A stretch of 55,998 bases of DNA from a bacterium (GTDB lineage: Bacteria > Vulcanimicrobiota > Vulcanimicrobiia > Vulcanimicrobiales > SCRA01). Positions 41,222 to 49,725 of the stretch are shown piece after piece. The notes below the pieces were generated by a model. The model searched no databases. It was not told where the DNA came from and saw only the letters and a program-made list of their open reading frames with translations. The stretch lies in contig SCQY01000092.1 of the NCBI GenBank assembly GCA_004298665.1, positions 1-55,998 on the forward strand, written 5' to 3'. Position numbers and translations under genes: made by a program. How positions within the stretch are numbered: position 1 is the first letter of the stretch; the number at the start of each line of letters is the position of its first letter.

Positions 41222-42747
41222 GATCCACCGGTTCGACTCGAGGAGTCCCACCAACCCACAAAGGACGTATAGTGCGCCACCAACCCCTCCTGATTACTCT
41301 CGCTCTGGCATCGGGTCTCCTCGCCATGGACGTCCTCCCTGGCTCCGCGCAATCCGTGCTCTCTACGAATGGGATCCCACTCTCAGCCGCCCTTTCGGCG
41401 ACGGCGCGCGCGGCAAACGAGCGGTTGTGGATTCTGCCCGGCACACCCAACCCGCCCCAGGTCGGCTCGGTTGTCGGCACGACCCCGCGTGAGGCGCTCG
41501 CTCGTCTGCTCGATCTCAATGGCCTTGTGGCCCGGGAGCACAACGGCGTGCTCGTGGTCGGAACGCCCCTAGCGATGGATGCCCGATTCGGATCCGGAAC
41601 GGCCCACGCGCGGCTCGTTCCGGTCGTGGGGTTGGACCCGCAGGTGGTCGTGCAGACGCTGGCGCCGCAGCTTCCGGCGGGGACCGTCATCCTACCGGAC
41701 ACGGCGCGCCACGCGCTCTACGTGTCGGGAACCACGATGGCGCTGCGCCAGGTGGAGTCTTTTGTGGCGCCGCTCAACCAAAGGCAACCCGACGTCGTTC
41801 GCTATCCGCTCCACAGCAGTGCCGACCCGGCGCAGGTGACAGCGCTCCTCGAGAAGGTCGCGCCGCCGGCAGCCCCTGAATCGGTGGTAGTTGATCCCGC
41901 GGGCGGGGCGGTGCTGGTAGCTGGGCCGCCGGGATATCAGGGCGAAGTCAGCGCAGCCCTGGCGCAGATCGATCGCGATCCAGCGCAGGTGAAGTACCAT
42001 ATCTCGGTCATCGAGGTTGACCCCGTACAGCTCGCCCATAACGTTGGCATCTCCGTCGGGCAGAGCCAGACCCAATATCAGGCGGTCGGGCAGTCTGCGA
42101 TCGGGCAGTTGTCGTCCCCGGCACAGGGCCAAGCGATCTTTGCGTTCCCGTTGAATCACGGGCTCTCGCTCAACGGCGAACTCGACCTTCTTGAGTCGCA
42201 CGGACAAGCGCGGTTCATCCGCGATCAAGACATCACCGTGGTGAACGGTACGCAAGGGGTGGCCGACTTCACGGAACAGCTTCCGTATCAGGTGACCACG
42301 CAGAACGGCTTTTCGGTCACGACTGGTACACAGTACCAGTCCTTCGGATTCACGATTAAGTTGACGCCGCAGATCGGCGATAGCACGATCGGCACCACGG
42401 CCAACGTGGTGTACTCAACGCTTGCTGGCTTTGGCGTCGGCGGTGCACCGATCACCACGACGCGCGGTATGACCACGCGCGTAACGACGACCGACGGTCA
42501 GACCTTTCTCGTCGGCGGACTGAAAGCGGAAGACTTTACGACGACGGCATCAGGGATCCCAATACTCGACAGGCTGCCACTGCTCGGGGCGTTGTTCCGG
42601 CATGCGCACGACCAAGACAATCAGCAGGAGCTCGTGATGGTAATCAGCGCGCAGCGCATTGGGGCGGTTGACGCGATAGATACCTCGCGCTATCCGCACG
42701 TAGCACCCTACGTGTTGGCGTCTCCGCTTCCAGGAGGCAAGAAATGA
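41218..42747 (+). CDS. pilQ: Secretin (PilQ/GspD family)
   Basis: Outer-membrane channel. The 509-residue product has a signal peptide (LLITLALASGLLAMDV, then GSAQS), an STN-like domain (LSTNGIPLSAALSATARA), two N-domains with ATP-independent ring folds (RYPLHSSADPAQVTALLEKV) and the C-terminal secretin domain. In that domain VVNGTQGVADFTEQLPYQV and TTDGQTFLVGGLKAED are followed by IPILDRLPLLGALFRHAHD, diagnostic for secretins. The ATG at 41218 has GGAGG 7 nt upstream; a GTG at 41272 also has a ribosome site. Proves a diderm host. Confidence 0.93.
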   Translation: MRSTGSTRGVPPTHKGRIVRHQPLLITLALASGLLAMDVLPGSAQSVLSTNGIPLSAALSATARAANERLWILPGTPNPPQVGSVVGTTPREALARLLDLNGLVAREHNGVLVVGTPLAMDARFGSGTAHARLVPVVGLDPQVVVQTLAPQLPAGTVILPDTARHALYVSGTTMALRQVESFVAPLNQRQPDVVRYPLHSSADPAQVTALLEKVAPPAAPESVVVDPAGGAVLVAGPPGYQGEVSAALAQIDRDPAQVKYHISVIEVDPVQLAHNVGISVGQSQTQYQAVGQSAIGQLSSPAQGQAIFAFPLNHGLSLNGELDLLESHGQARFIRDQDITVVNGTQGVADFTEQLPYQVTTQNGFSVTTGTQYQSFGFTIKLTPQIGDSTIGTTANVVYSTLAGFGVGGAPITTTRGMTTRVTTTDGQTFLVGGLKAEDFTTTASGIPILDRLPLLGALFRHAHDQDNQQELVMVISAQRIGAVDAIDTSRYPHVAPYVLASPLPGGKK

Positions 42748-45700
42748 TCATCTACGAGCTCGGTCGCAAGGTGGCGCCGCTGCTCGGCCCGCAGCTCGAG
42801 CGCCGAGGGCCTTTCGCGCCCGGCGACCGCGTGGCCGTGACTGTACCACTTGTAAACGAGCGCCAAGTTCCGCTCGAGCGCGTGCAAGTGCGATTCTGCG
42901 CCGACCATCCTGAGGTGCGGTTTGATCCGGAATCGGTGGACATTCCACTCGTGGGAGGCGGGGAGCAGCTACGCGTAGAGACATCGCTGCTGGTGCCACA
43001 GCTTTCGAGCGCAATCGAGAGCGTACGTGTGTGGGCTGTTCTTCACAACCAGGTAGTCGGATCGCTCGAGACAGCGCATGCTGAGGTACGGATTGAGTCA
43101 CGCGCGGCGCTGCGTGCCGATTGCGACGAGACGGATCTGATCATCACAAACGTCGGTACGGCGGCTGCGCGCGTCCACATCGACGGTGATCGCACGCTGC
43201 CACCGGACTGGACCACTGAACGGATGAATATCCAGCCAGGGGGGGAGCTACGCTTATCGCTGCCCATCGAACCACTCGGGGTGCTGCGTTGCATCGAGGA
43301 GACTAGCGGGGAGCGGACGGTGGTGATCGACCGGCGTTCCGGTGCGCAGCCGCCTCGCCTATCAACACGCGGTGAGGCTCGCGGACCTCAGAGCGGCGTC
43401 CGTGTCGGGGATCTCCTCCCAATCGCGATCGAGGTACTCAATAGCGGAGGACCGGCGTACGACGCCGAGATTACGCTTAACCTTCCGGGCGGAGTGACCC
43501 TACTCTCCGGCTACACCACACGCGACGACGTGCCGCTGCTGGACGAAGACATCGTGCGCCGGGGTCGACAGGTCGATATCCGTCTTGGCTGCATCCAAGC
43601 GCAGGAGCACACTGTCGTGCGCGGCGCGGCGCGGGTCGAGCAGCTAACGACCGAAGCCGATTCGCTCGCGTTTGCTGGTGAGGTACGAGCAGCCGAAACC
43701 AGCGATCAACTCCGCTTCGGTACGCGCGTTTTGCGTGCCCCGGCGCTTTCTGGGCACGGCACCTACTTTGCCCCTCTTCGAGAGGATGAGCAGGGTCTGA
43801 TCCATACGACCCTGACGATCACGAACGCCCACGGCGAGCCTGTCGATGGCGCACTGGCGCTAACCGCTCACGGCGCGCAGATCGAAACCGTCACGCGCGA
43901 GGGACGTTCGCTCGAGCTCGGCGCTGATGCAGTCGATTACGGAACCCTCGTGGAGATCGGATCGATCGCAGCACGCTCGCGCGTAAGTATGACGATCATC
44001 GCCTCGCGGATCCCACTCGCGAGCGACGTTGGCTTCGAGGCGCGCATGGTCGTTGGTGGACGGACGCTCCCCTTAGCTGAAGTGCACCAAGAGCTCGTCG
44101 CAGAGCCGCGCGTGTCACTGACGCTGCGGCCGCAGCGCGAGGCGCGCGTACGCGTCGGGCAACCTTGCCTCCTCGAAGTATCACTGGCCAATCACGGGTC
44201 AGATCCACTTCGGGGCGCGCGCTTGCGTCCCGTCGTCCCAGAAGGCGTACGCATGCGCCTGCCGGTGAAAGAAGAGGGGGGCTGGTATCCCCTCGCGGGA
44301 GCACTCGCGCCGCTCGGCGGCCGCACGGGGTTTCCACTGCTCGTCGAGTTGAGTGAGCCGCCCTATGGCAACGCAATCGAGGTTGCGATCGAAGTCGACA
44401 GCGACAACGCGCCTTTGGTTCGCAGCGAGGCCGTCGTAATCGCAACGCCGTCGTCACCGACCCTGATTCTCTCCGAGCCCGAGCTACGGGAGGTTGGCAA
44501 GCGTGGCCTAGTGGAGGTCCGGGTACGCGTGGCGAACCGTTCCGACGGCGTAGCTCGCGATGTCTGGCTCGCCGTCAGAGCAGAGGATCGCCCGGTGCCA
44601 TTCACCGCGACGCTCGATGCGCACTCCGTTGACGAGCGCGGCCGAGGCGGCTCAATGCTGTCGGAAGGGATGCCGCTGGGGGATCTGCCCCCGGGAACGC
44701 AACGTGACGTCGCGTGGTATGCGGCGCCAAGCGGGCCTTCGTACTATACTAAAATCACCGTTCGTGGTGAGCCCGGGATTCAGCGCGTCGTAGACGGCGG
44801 CATCGAGCTGGCCGATCAGGCGTGGTTCACAAGCGAGCCGCTTCCCGCGCGGCCGATCGACGAGAACGTACCCATCGCTGGGGTAACGGCTGCCGCACCT
44901 GATCCATTCCAAAAGGCGCTGGATCAAAGCCCGGACCGGGCTCTGGAAACGGCAGACGAACGACGAGCGCTCGGTTCTGGCGAAGAAGCGGGCACTCGAG
45001 CAGAAGCCGATGCCCTTGCGCCTACGCGAGGTATCGAGCCGTCCGCCCCCGCGCTGACAATGGGCTCGCCGAGCTTGTCGACGGAGGAGCCTGCGCAACC
45101 TCTTGCGCGGCCGATCGACGAGGCTCTCACTGTGGCACAGCACTCGTCCAGTCCAGTTGATACCCTCGTGGCATTCTTCGATAAGGTCGGGATGCCGAGT
45201 GGGGAGCCCTCACAGACCGACGAAGCCGCGGGCGAAGTATCTTCAGTCGCGTCTGAGGAGACGACGCATGACACAGATGTAGCAGCAGCTCCGGCAACGC
45301 AAATCGCGGAGTCGGGAGCCGAGGCAACGGCGCATCGCGAGGTGGAAGAATCGGCGCCGCTAGAGGACTCCGACCTGGAGGACGGAGAGAGTCCAGCGAC
45401 TCCACCACCACCAGAGCTCGCGCCGATCGATCCTGTCGTGGAGCGGCCGGACGCCTTCGGCCTGTCCTTCGGATTTTCGATTGTTGAGATGGTGCGTGGC
45501 ACGGTTCCGTCCGATATCTGGAGGACCGCGCTTGCGCAGGCGGTGGTGCTGCGTCTACTCGGACCTCGTGAGCCCGCGGTACTCGCGCGTCGCGACACCG
45601 TAGTTCAGTATGCGCCGCAGCTTCTCAGTGAGGGCATCACCGATGGAGAAGTGCGAGCCTGGTTCGCGCGGATATTGGCTGGGTGGTGTGGGGGAGAGCT

Positions 45701-45911
45701 AGGGCCACGAGCAGACGAAGCCGCCCTAGCGGCCCTACAAGGTTACACCGTCCCGAGTCCCTATGTCGGGGCATTCGACGACTACCTAGCGGAGCTTGAG
45801 GACACCTACCCGCTGCGCACACCAGGAGCCTATCTTGATGCGCTCGAGAGCGCGAGCGTACCCGGAGTCGTCGATGCACTCGCACAGCTCGTAAAGGCGG
45901 TCAGGCCATGA
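42744..45911 (+). CDS. Giant CARDB/DUF11-like repeat protein without signal peptide
   Basis: Unrecognised 1055-residue protein in the pilus operon. Residues 1-700 are a string of Ig-like beta domains of the DUF11/CARDB kind, with repeated themes such as RVGDLLPIAIEVLNSGGPAY, RVGQPCLLEVSLANHGSDPL and LVEVRVRVANRSDGVAR. Residues about 700-890 are acidic, Pro/Glu/Ala-rich and probably disordered. The last 150 residues are a helical domain (SDIWRTALAQAVVLRLLG; PGVVDALAQLVKAV). No signal peptide, lipobox or membrane helix is visible, although such domains are normally extracellular. Coupled to secretin and next gene by ATGA overlaps. Possibly a passenger of the machine. Confidence 0.7.
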   Translation: MIIYELGRKVAPLLGPQLERRGPFAPGDRVAVTVPLVNERQVPLERVQVRFCADHPEVRFDPESVDIPLVGGGEQLRVETSLLVPQLSSAIESVRVWAVLHNQVVGSLETAHAEVRIESRAALRADCDETDLIITNVGTAAARVHIDGDRTLPPDWTTERMNIQPGGELRLSLPIEPLGVLRCIEETSGERTVVIDRRSGAQPPRLSTRGEARGPQSGVRVGDLLPIAIEVLNSGGPAYDAEITLNLPGGVTLLSGYTTRDDVPLLDEDIVRRGRQVDIRLGCIQAQEHTVVRGAARVEQLTTEADSLAFAGEVRAAETSDQLRFGTRVLRAPALSGHGTYFAPLREDEQGLIHTTLTITNAHGEPVDGALALTAHGAQIETVTREGRSLELGADAVDYGTLVEIGSIAARSRVSMTIIASRIPLASDVGFEARMVVGGRTLPLAEVHQELVAEPRVSLTLRPQREARVRVGQPCLLEVSLANHGSDPLRGARLRPVVPEGVRMRLPVKEEGGWYPLAGALAPLGGRTGFPLLVELSEPPYGNAIEVAIEVDSDNAPLVRSEAVVIATPSSPTLILSEPELREVGKRGLVEVRVRVANRSDGVARDVWLAVRAEDRPVPFTATLDAHSVDERGRGGSMLSEGMPLGDLPPGTQRDVAWYAAPSGPSYYTKITVRGEPGIQRVVDGGIELADQAWFTSEPLPARPIDENVPIAGVTAAAPDPFQKALDQSPDRALETADERRALGSGEEAGTRAEADALAPTRGIEPSAPALTMGSPSLSTEEPAQPLARPIDEALTVAQHSSSPVDTLVAFFDKVGMPSGEPSQTDEAAGEVSSVASEETTHDTDVAAAPATQIAESGAEATAHREVEESAPLEDSDLEDGESPATPPPPELAPIDPVVERPDAFGLSFGFSIVEMVRGTVPSDIWRTALAQAVVLRLLGPREPAVLARRDTVVQYAPQLLSEGITDGEVRAWFARILAGWCGGELGPRADEAALAALQGYTVPSPYVGAFDDYLAELEDTYPLRTPGAYLDALESASVPGVVDALAQLVKAVRP

Positions 45912-46582
45912 TCGCGCTGGCCATCATGGCTGTGAGTGCAGCGGCTTTTACTGCGGTCCTTAGCCGCCTGCTGCTCGCCGAGCCGCGCGTGACGGAGCTT
46001 GAGATCCCGGACGTGATCTCGCCGCTCGCACGTCGTGTCGCGCTGTCCCCATCGTCGCAGCCGCGGCAGCACGGGGTGCGCCGCAGCGTCGCACTGCGCC
46101 TCCCGCACCTGCATGTTCCTACCCTCCGACTCCCCCGGTTGCCACGGTGGCATGTACCGAAGCAAGCGTTTCGTCTGCATATCACCTGGCGCTGGCCGCA
46201 GGTACGCGTCCCGAAGCTTGCATTCCGCCTACCGGCGCGCGGTCGGGTGATCTCGCCTCCGCAGCCGGCGGCAGTTGTGCCCGCTCCTGAACCCGCTCCG
46301 GCGGCCGCTGCGCCACAGATCCCGGCGTGGCTTGCGGATCTCGACGTACAGGAGGTTCCGCCCGTTGATCGGCGGGTGTGGCTCTGCTGGCTGCACGTAA
46401 GCGCGTATGTCGGCGAACGCCGCGAGGCCTTTCTGACGCTCGTCGAGGAGAGCGACCCCGAACTCATCAGTGTTGCGCGTCTTGCGCGCCAAACGGACAG
46501 ACCGCTCGTCATTTACACCTTGGAGGAGGCGCAACGGTGGAGTCAGCAGATCGGGACGCAGAGCAGCTCCTCTGCCGCATAG
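45908..46582 (+). CDS. Membrane-anchored basic repeat protein
   Basis: A 224-residue product with an N-terminal transmembrane segment (about 2-24) and then a basic stretch with repeated strands built on VPxLxxRLP, for example LPHLHVPTLRLPRLPRWHVP and PQVRVPKLAFRLP. A Pro/Ala linker leads to a helical C-terminal domain (RRVWLCWLHVSAYVGERREA). No family recognised. Overlaps the HD-GYP gene by 46 nt. Confidence 0.6.
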   Translation: MIALAIMAVSAAAFTAVLSRLLLAEPRVTELEIPDVISPLARRVALSPSSQPRQHGVRRSVALRLPHLHVPTLRLPRLPRWHVPKQAFRLHITWRWPQVRVPKLAFRLPARGRVISPPQPAAVVPAPEPAPAAAAPQIPAWLADLDVQEVPPVDRRVWLCWLHVSAYVGERREAFLTLVEESDPELISVARLARQTDRPLVIYTLEEAQRWSQQIGTQSSSSAA

Positions 46583-47097
46583 TGCGGCACCGTGAAACGC
46601 TGCGTCACTCACTGGCGACTCGGGACCTCGCTTATGCGCTCGCGATCGCATGTGGCTGCGACTCAACGCGCGCCCGCGCAATCGCGTGTGCCGCGCTCCT
46701 CCATGATGTCGGCAAAGGGACGCTCCCCGAGTCCTTGCTGGACGCGCCGCGTCGACTGACGCATGACGAGACGCTGCTGCTGCGCACGCATGCCCAGGCG
46801 GGGGCGCGCATTGCGGCGCACGCCGGCATCGACTCGGAGATCTGCCAATGGATCGGGTTGCACCACGAACGCCCGGATGGCTCAGGCTATGAGGGCATCC
46901 GCGGTGACGCCATTCCCACGGAAGCACGAATCGTCATCGTGGCGGATGTCTGGGAAGCCACTGGGGCCCAGCGCCCCTACAGCCCCTATCACACACGGAG
47001 CGAGCGCTGGCGCATTCTCATAGAAACCGGCTGTGCGCGAGAGGTAGCGGCGTTACACACACTGCTTGAGGAGGATGTCCTTGCTCGGGTTGGATGA
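46537..47097 (+). CDS. HD-GYP-type c-di-GMP phosphodiesterase
   Basis: Predicted to degrade cyclic di-GMP. The 186-residue product is a bare catalytic domain with HDVGKG at 56-61, LTHDETLLLRTHAQAGARIA, then HHERPDGSGYEG from 109 and EARIVIVADVWEA. The signature GYP triad reads GYE; the HHExxDGxGY part is intact. GTG start with GGAGG 10 nt upstream. No receiver or sensor domain, so control would come from partners. With the GGDEF gene four genes downstream it can set local c-di-GMP for the pilus motor. Confidence 0.87.
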   Translation: MESADRDAEQLLCRIVRHRETLRHSLATRDLAYALAIACGCDSTRARAIACAALLHDVGKGTLPESLLDAPRRLTHDETLLLRTHAQAGARIAAHAGIDSEICQWIGLHHERPDGSGYEGIRGDAIPTEARIVIVADVWEATGAQRPYSPYHTRSERWRILIETGCAREVAALHTLLEEDVLARVG

Positions 47098-47479
47098 GGC
47101 CCTGGTGGACGGCGAGCGTCTGTCGGTCTACCAGCTTGGCGAGGGCCTCGGGGTCTTGGCATCACCCCCGCTTACGGCGCGCGGCTACCGCTACGGCGAT
47201 TTAGTGCAGACGGCTTACGAGGATGGGCAGCTGGCTGTACGCCGGATCGTGCGGGCAGGCACTGCTCGCAGTTGGCGCTTCTCGCATCGTTTGGATATTC
47301 CAGCGCTCCAAGCTTTGGTGGAGCAATGCAGTTGGATGGGCGCGGTAATGCGCGCGACAGCGCACGAGCTCGTCGTGGCTGTACCGGCGAACGTCTCCGC
47401 TTTCCCCGTCCTCGAGAGGATACGCAATGCCGGGGTGGCTGCGGCTGGGTCGGCGCTCGATATGGAGGTGGTCGCATGA
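47075..47479 (+). CDS. DUF4265-like small protein, copy 1
   Basis: A 134-residue product; ATG 47075 or TTG 47081 are both possible starts near GAGGAGG. It contains YRYGDLVQTAYEDGQLAVRR, a beta core, and a helical PALQALVEQCSWMGAVMRAT followed by LVVAVPANVS. Aligns with the next gene product over its whole length (xYGDxxxxxxxDGxLxxxxI, then LVxxxxxxGxxxRxxxxxLxVxVP), so the pair arose by tandem duplication. DUF4265 assignment is tentative. Function unknown. Confidence 0.6.
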   Translation: MSLLGLDEALVDGERLSVYQLGEGLGVLASPPLTARGYRYGDLVQTAYEDGQLAVRRIVRAGTARSWRFSHRLDIPALQALVEQCSWMGAVMRATAHELVVAVPANVSAFPVLERIRNAGVAAAGSALDMEVVA

Positions 47480-47895
47480 GCTTTCCCTCAGCACTCCGGA
47501 CGCGCCCCGGGCTCATCGTCTACCGCGGCGGGCTGAGCGAACCGATCGCGCTCTTACCCGTCGCAACCGGGTGGCGCGTTGCCGAGGTGCCACTCGGCAG
47601 CGAAGCTGTCGCCTTCGGCGACTACGCGACAGTCCGCGAGCTATCCGATGGGCGCTTACAGATCATCGGCATCCGGCAAGGTGGGTGGCGCACGCTGCGG
47701 TCACGGACGGTGATCCCACCACGGGAAGAACTCGTCACCGAGCTTGCCGCCCGCGGGTGGCTTGGCCGCTGGAACGAGGACGGTTATCTGGCCGTTGGCG
47801 TACCCATGGAGGTCTGGCCCGAGGCGCGCCGTGTCCTCGACCATTGGGAAGCGAGTGCTCTCGTGGAGCGCTTCGAGCGGGGCATCGCGTCGTGA
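47476..47895 (+). CDS. DUF4265-like small protein, copy 2
   Basis: A 139-residue product, ATG overlapping the previous stop. Carries AVAFGDYATVRELSDGRLQI and ELVTELAARGWLGRWNEDGY followed by LAVGVP, aligned with copy 1. The two have diverged strongly, so distinct roles or a heterodimer are likely. Overlaps the pseudo-ATPase gene by 4 nt. Confidence 0.6.
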   Translation: MSFPSALRTRPGLIVYRGGLSEPIALLPVATGWRVAEVPLGSEAVAFGDYATVRELSDGRLQIIGIRQGGWRTLRSRTVIPPREELVTELAARGWLGRWNEDGYLAVGVPMEVWPEARRVLDHWEASALVERFERGIAS

Positions 47896-48884
47896 GTCGT
47901 ACCGCATGGCTGCGTCCCATCCTGGATACCCACCCGACGCTGGAGCGGGTGATTGTCAGTGCCGATCCGCTCGTACCGACGCTGTGGATCGCCGATCAGC
48001 ATGGCTGGCAAGTGGTCGCCGAACGCCAGGTCATCGACGCGGTCACGCAGGCGCTAAGCCAGAACCTCTCCGATGACGATCAAGTGGCCTTCACGAGCGC
48101 TGGCGTGGTTACGCACGTCGAGGCGATTGACGGCGTCGGACAGGTCACAATGCGCCATATCCGCGGCCCTGTATCGTCGACGATCGTGACGATCGCGCCG
48201 ATCGCGCTCGAAGGGGATCTCGGCAGGTGGGGTGTCGATCCTGCGCTCGTGCAAGGCCTCTACGCCCGCCAGCGCGGATTGGTTCTCGTCGGCGGCATGA
48301 GCGGGATGGCGTCGCAGCTTTCGCGCGCACTTTTTACCGAGGTCACAGCGCATGCGATCGATGCTCCTGCTGGAGTCATCGGTGCACGCCCCGTTGCGCG
48401 CGCGATCGCCAGAACGCCTTGGCTCTGGATCGCGTGTGACCCGCGCGCCGGCGTGACGCGCATCGAGGACGCGGCCGAGAGCCTAGCTGAACTAGCGCAG
48501 ATCGTCTTACTGGACGTCGGCGGAGGCCCTGGCACCGTGGAGGGAGCGATTCGCCTCGTCGACGGCGGGGCACTCGTGATAGCTCAGGTTCCCGGAGATG
48601 GGGTGCAGGCGATACTCGAGCGCTGGGAAGCCGCAGTCCCCAGCGCCGAGCGCGCAACGTGGACCGCGACAGTCGGCGCGCTCCGTGCGATCATCGCGAC
48701 CGAACAGATCACCGGCCGATTCGGCCCAGAGACAATCGCCGAGTGGCTCCCCATCGACGCGACCGCCCGAACGACCTTAGCCCGAGAGGGCCCGAGCGGC
48801 AGCGCAGCGCTGCTATCCCTTCCCGGTGCGCGTTCACGTGAAGCCGCGATCACGGCGCTTCGCGTCAAAGGGCGCGTGGCGTGA
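47892..48884 (+). CDS. Degenerate PilT/PilB-family ATPase (pseudo-ATPase)
   Basis: Looks like a motor-ATPase fold that can no longer bind nucleotide normally. The 330-residue product has a PilT-like order: a PAS-like N-terminus, RHIRGPVSSTIVTIAPIAL, then RGLVLVGGMSGMASQLSRAL near 126-145. There the P-loop should be GxTGxGKS; Gly-Lys-Ser/Thr is replaced by GMAS, with no Lys. The later AQIVLLDVGGGPGTVE takes the Walker B place without the Glu, and GALVIAQVPGDGVQAILERW aligns with the His-box strand. The frame is intact and coupled, so it is likely a structural or regulatory partner. GTG start at 47892. Confidence 0.6.
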   Translation: MSRTAWLRPILDTHPTLERVIVSADPLVPTLWIADQHGWQVVAERQVIDAVTQALSQNLSDDDQVAFTSAGVVTHVEAIDGVGQVTMRHIRGPVSSTIVTIAPIALEGDLGRWGVDPALVQGLYARQRGLVLVGGMSGMASQLSRALFTEVTAHAIDAPAGVIGARPVARAIARTPWLWIACDPRAGVTRIEDAAESLAELAQIVLLDVGGGPGTVEGAIRLVDGGALVIAQVPGDGVQAILERWEAAVPSAERATWTATVGALRAIIATEQITGRFGPETIAEWLPIDATARTTLAREGPSGSAALLSLPGARSREAAITALRVKGRVA

Positions 48885-49711
48885 TCGATTGGGAACGGGC
48901 CTACCAGAGGCTGGCCGAGGTCCCATTCCAGCCACGAGCCGTCGCGCACGCGTTCGCACTGGCGACCGGCGCCCGGCGCGTCGTCTACTTCCCACCCGCC
49001 GCGGCGGGCCTCGCTCCAGAGGGCATCGACGCAGTCGGAGCACGGATCCGCCGCTACATTCCATCAGCCTTCGAATTCAGTGAGCGCTGCATCGGGAATG
49101 GTCGTGACGGCCTCTGCCCTGTCGCCGATCGCGACCCGGGGCTCTGGTTCACTGTTCGGCTCGCCAAGCGCGCCGGCGGCGTCGCGGTCCTCCAGGCACC
49201 GCATCCACCCGATGAGGCATTCTCTACGTTCTGCCTCGTGGCGCTCGCTCGGATCATCGCGGACGCCGAGGTGACGGCGGCGCGAGAGCACGCGGCGCGC
49301 GATCCCCTTACCGGGCTACTACGGCGCGAGGCACTCGAAGCGCAGGTGGCACGAATGGAGCGCTACATTGTCATCGCCATCGACTGCAATGGCCTCAAGG
49401 CGATCAACGATACCCAGGGGCATGCCGCCGGCGACCGGTACCTTCAGGCGGCCGCGGCCGCGCTTCAACACGCCGTCCGCACCGGCGACCCCGTCGCAAG
49501 GTTCGGGGGAGATGAGTTTGTCGTCGTGGGTCCATCGCTCGACGTGGTAGGGCGCGTCCGTTCTTGCCTCGCCGCGGCGTCGGTTTCCGCCTCGCTCGGC
49601 GCGGCGGTGGCTCCCGACGACGGCATGGATTTTGCGAGCGTGCTCGCGCGCGCCGACGCGCGGATGTACGAGGAAAAACGCGCCTACCATGAGATGCGTG
49701 GCGCGCGATGA
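48881..49711 (+). CDS. GGDEF diguanylate cyclase with N-terminal sensor-like domain
   Basis: Makes cyclic di-GMP from GTP. The 276-residue product has an N-terminal GAF-like domain (about 1-135) and a GGDEF domain: DPLTGLLRREALE, IDCNGLKAINDTQGHAAGD, and the intact GGDEF near 209-213. RTGD lies exactly five residues upstream, the RxxD product-inhibition site. No transmembrane segment. Last gene of the operon, starting at an ATGA-type overlap (GTGATCG region). Pairs with the HD-GYP gene. Confidence 0.92.
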   Translation: MIDWERAYQRLAEVPFQPRAVAHAFALATGARRVVYFPPAAAGLAPEGIDAVGARIRRYIPSAFEFSERCIGNGRDGLCPVADRDPGLWFTVRLAKRAGGVAVLQAPHPPDEAFSTFCLVALARIIADAEVTAAREHAARDPLTGLLRREALEAQVARMERYIVIAIDCNGLKAINDTQGHAAGDRYLQAAAAALQHAVRTGDPVARFGGDEFVVVGPSLDVVGRVRSCLAAASVSASLGAAVAPDDGMDFASVLARADARMYEEKRAYHEMRGAR

Positions 49712-49725
49712 CGTTGGCGAAACTG

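Noticed and set aside
40576-41352. Minus-strand 258-codon ORF
   Set aside because: Antisense of the PilP-like gene and secretin start; the plus-strand frames are part of an unbroken operon.
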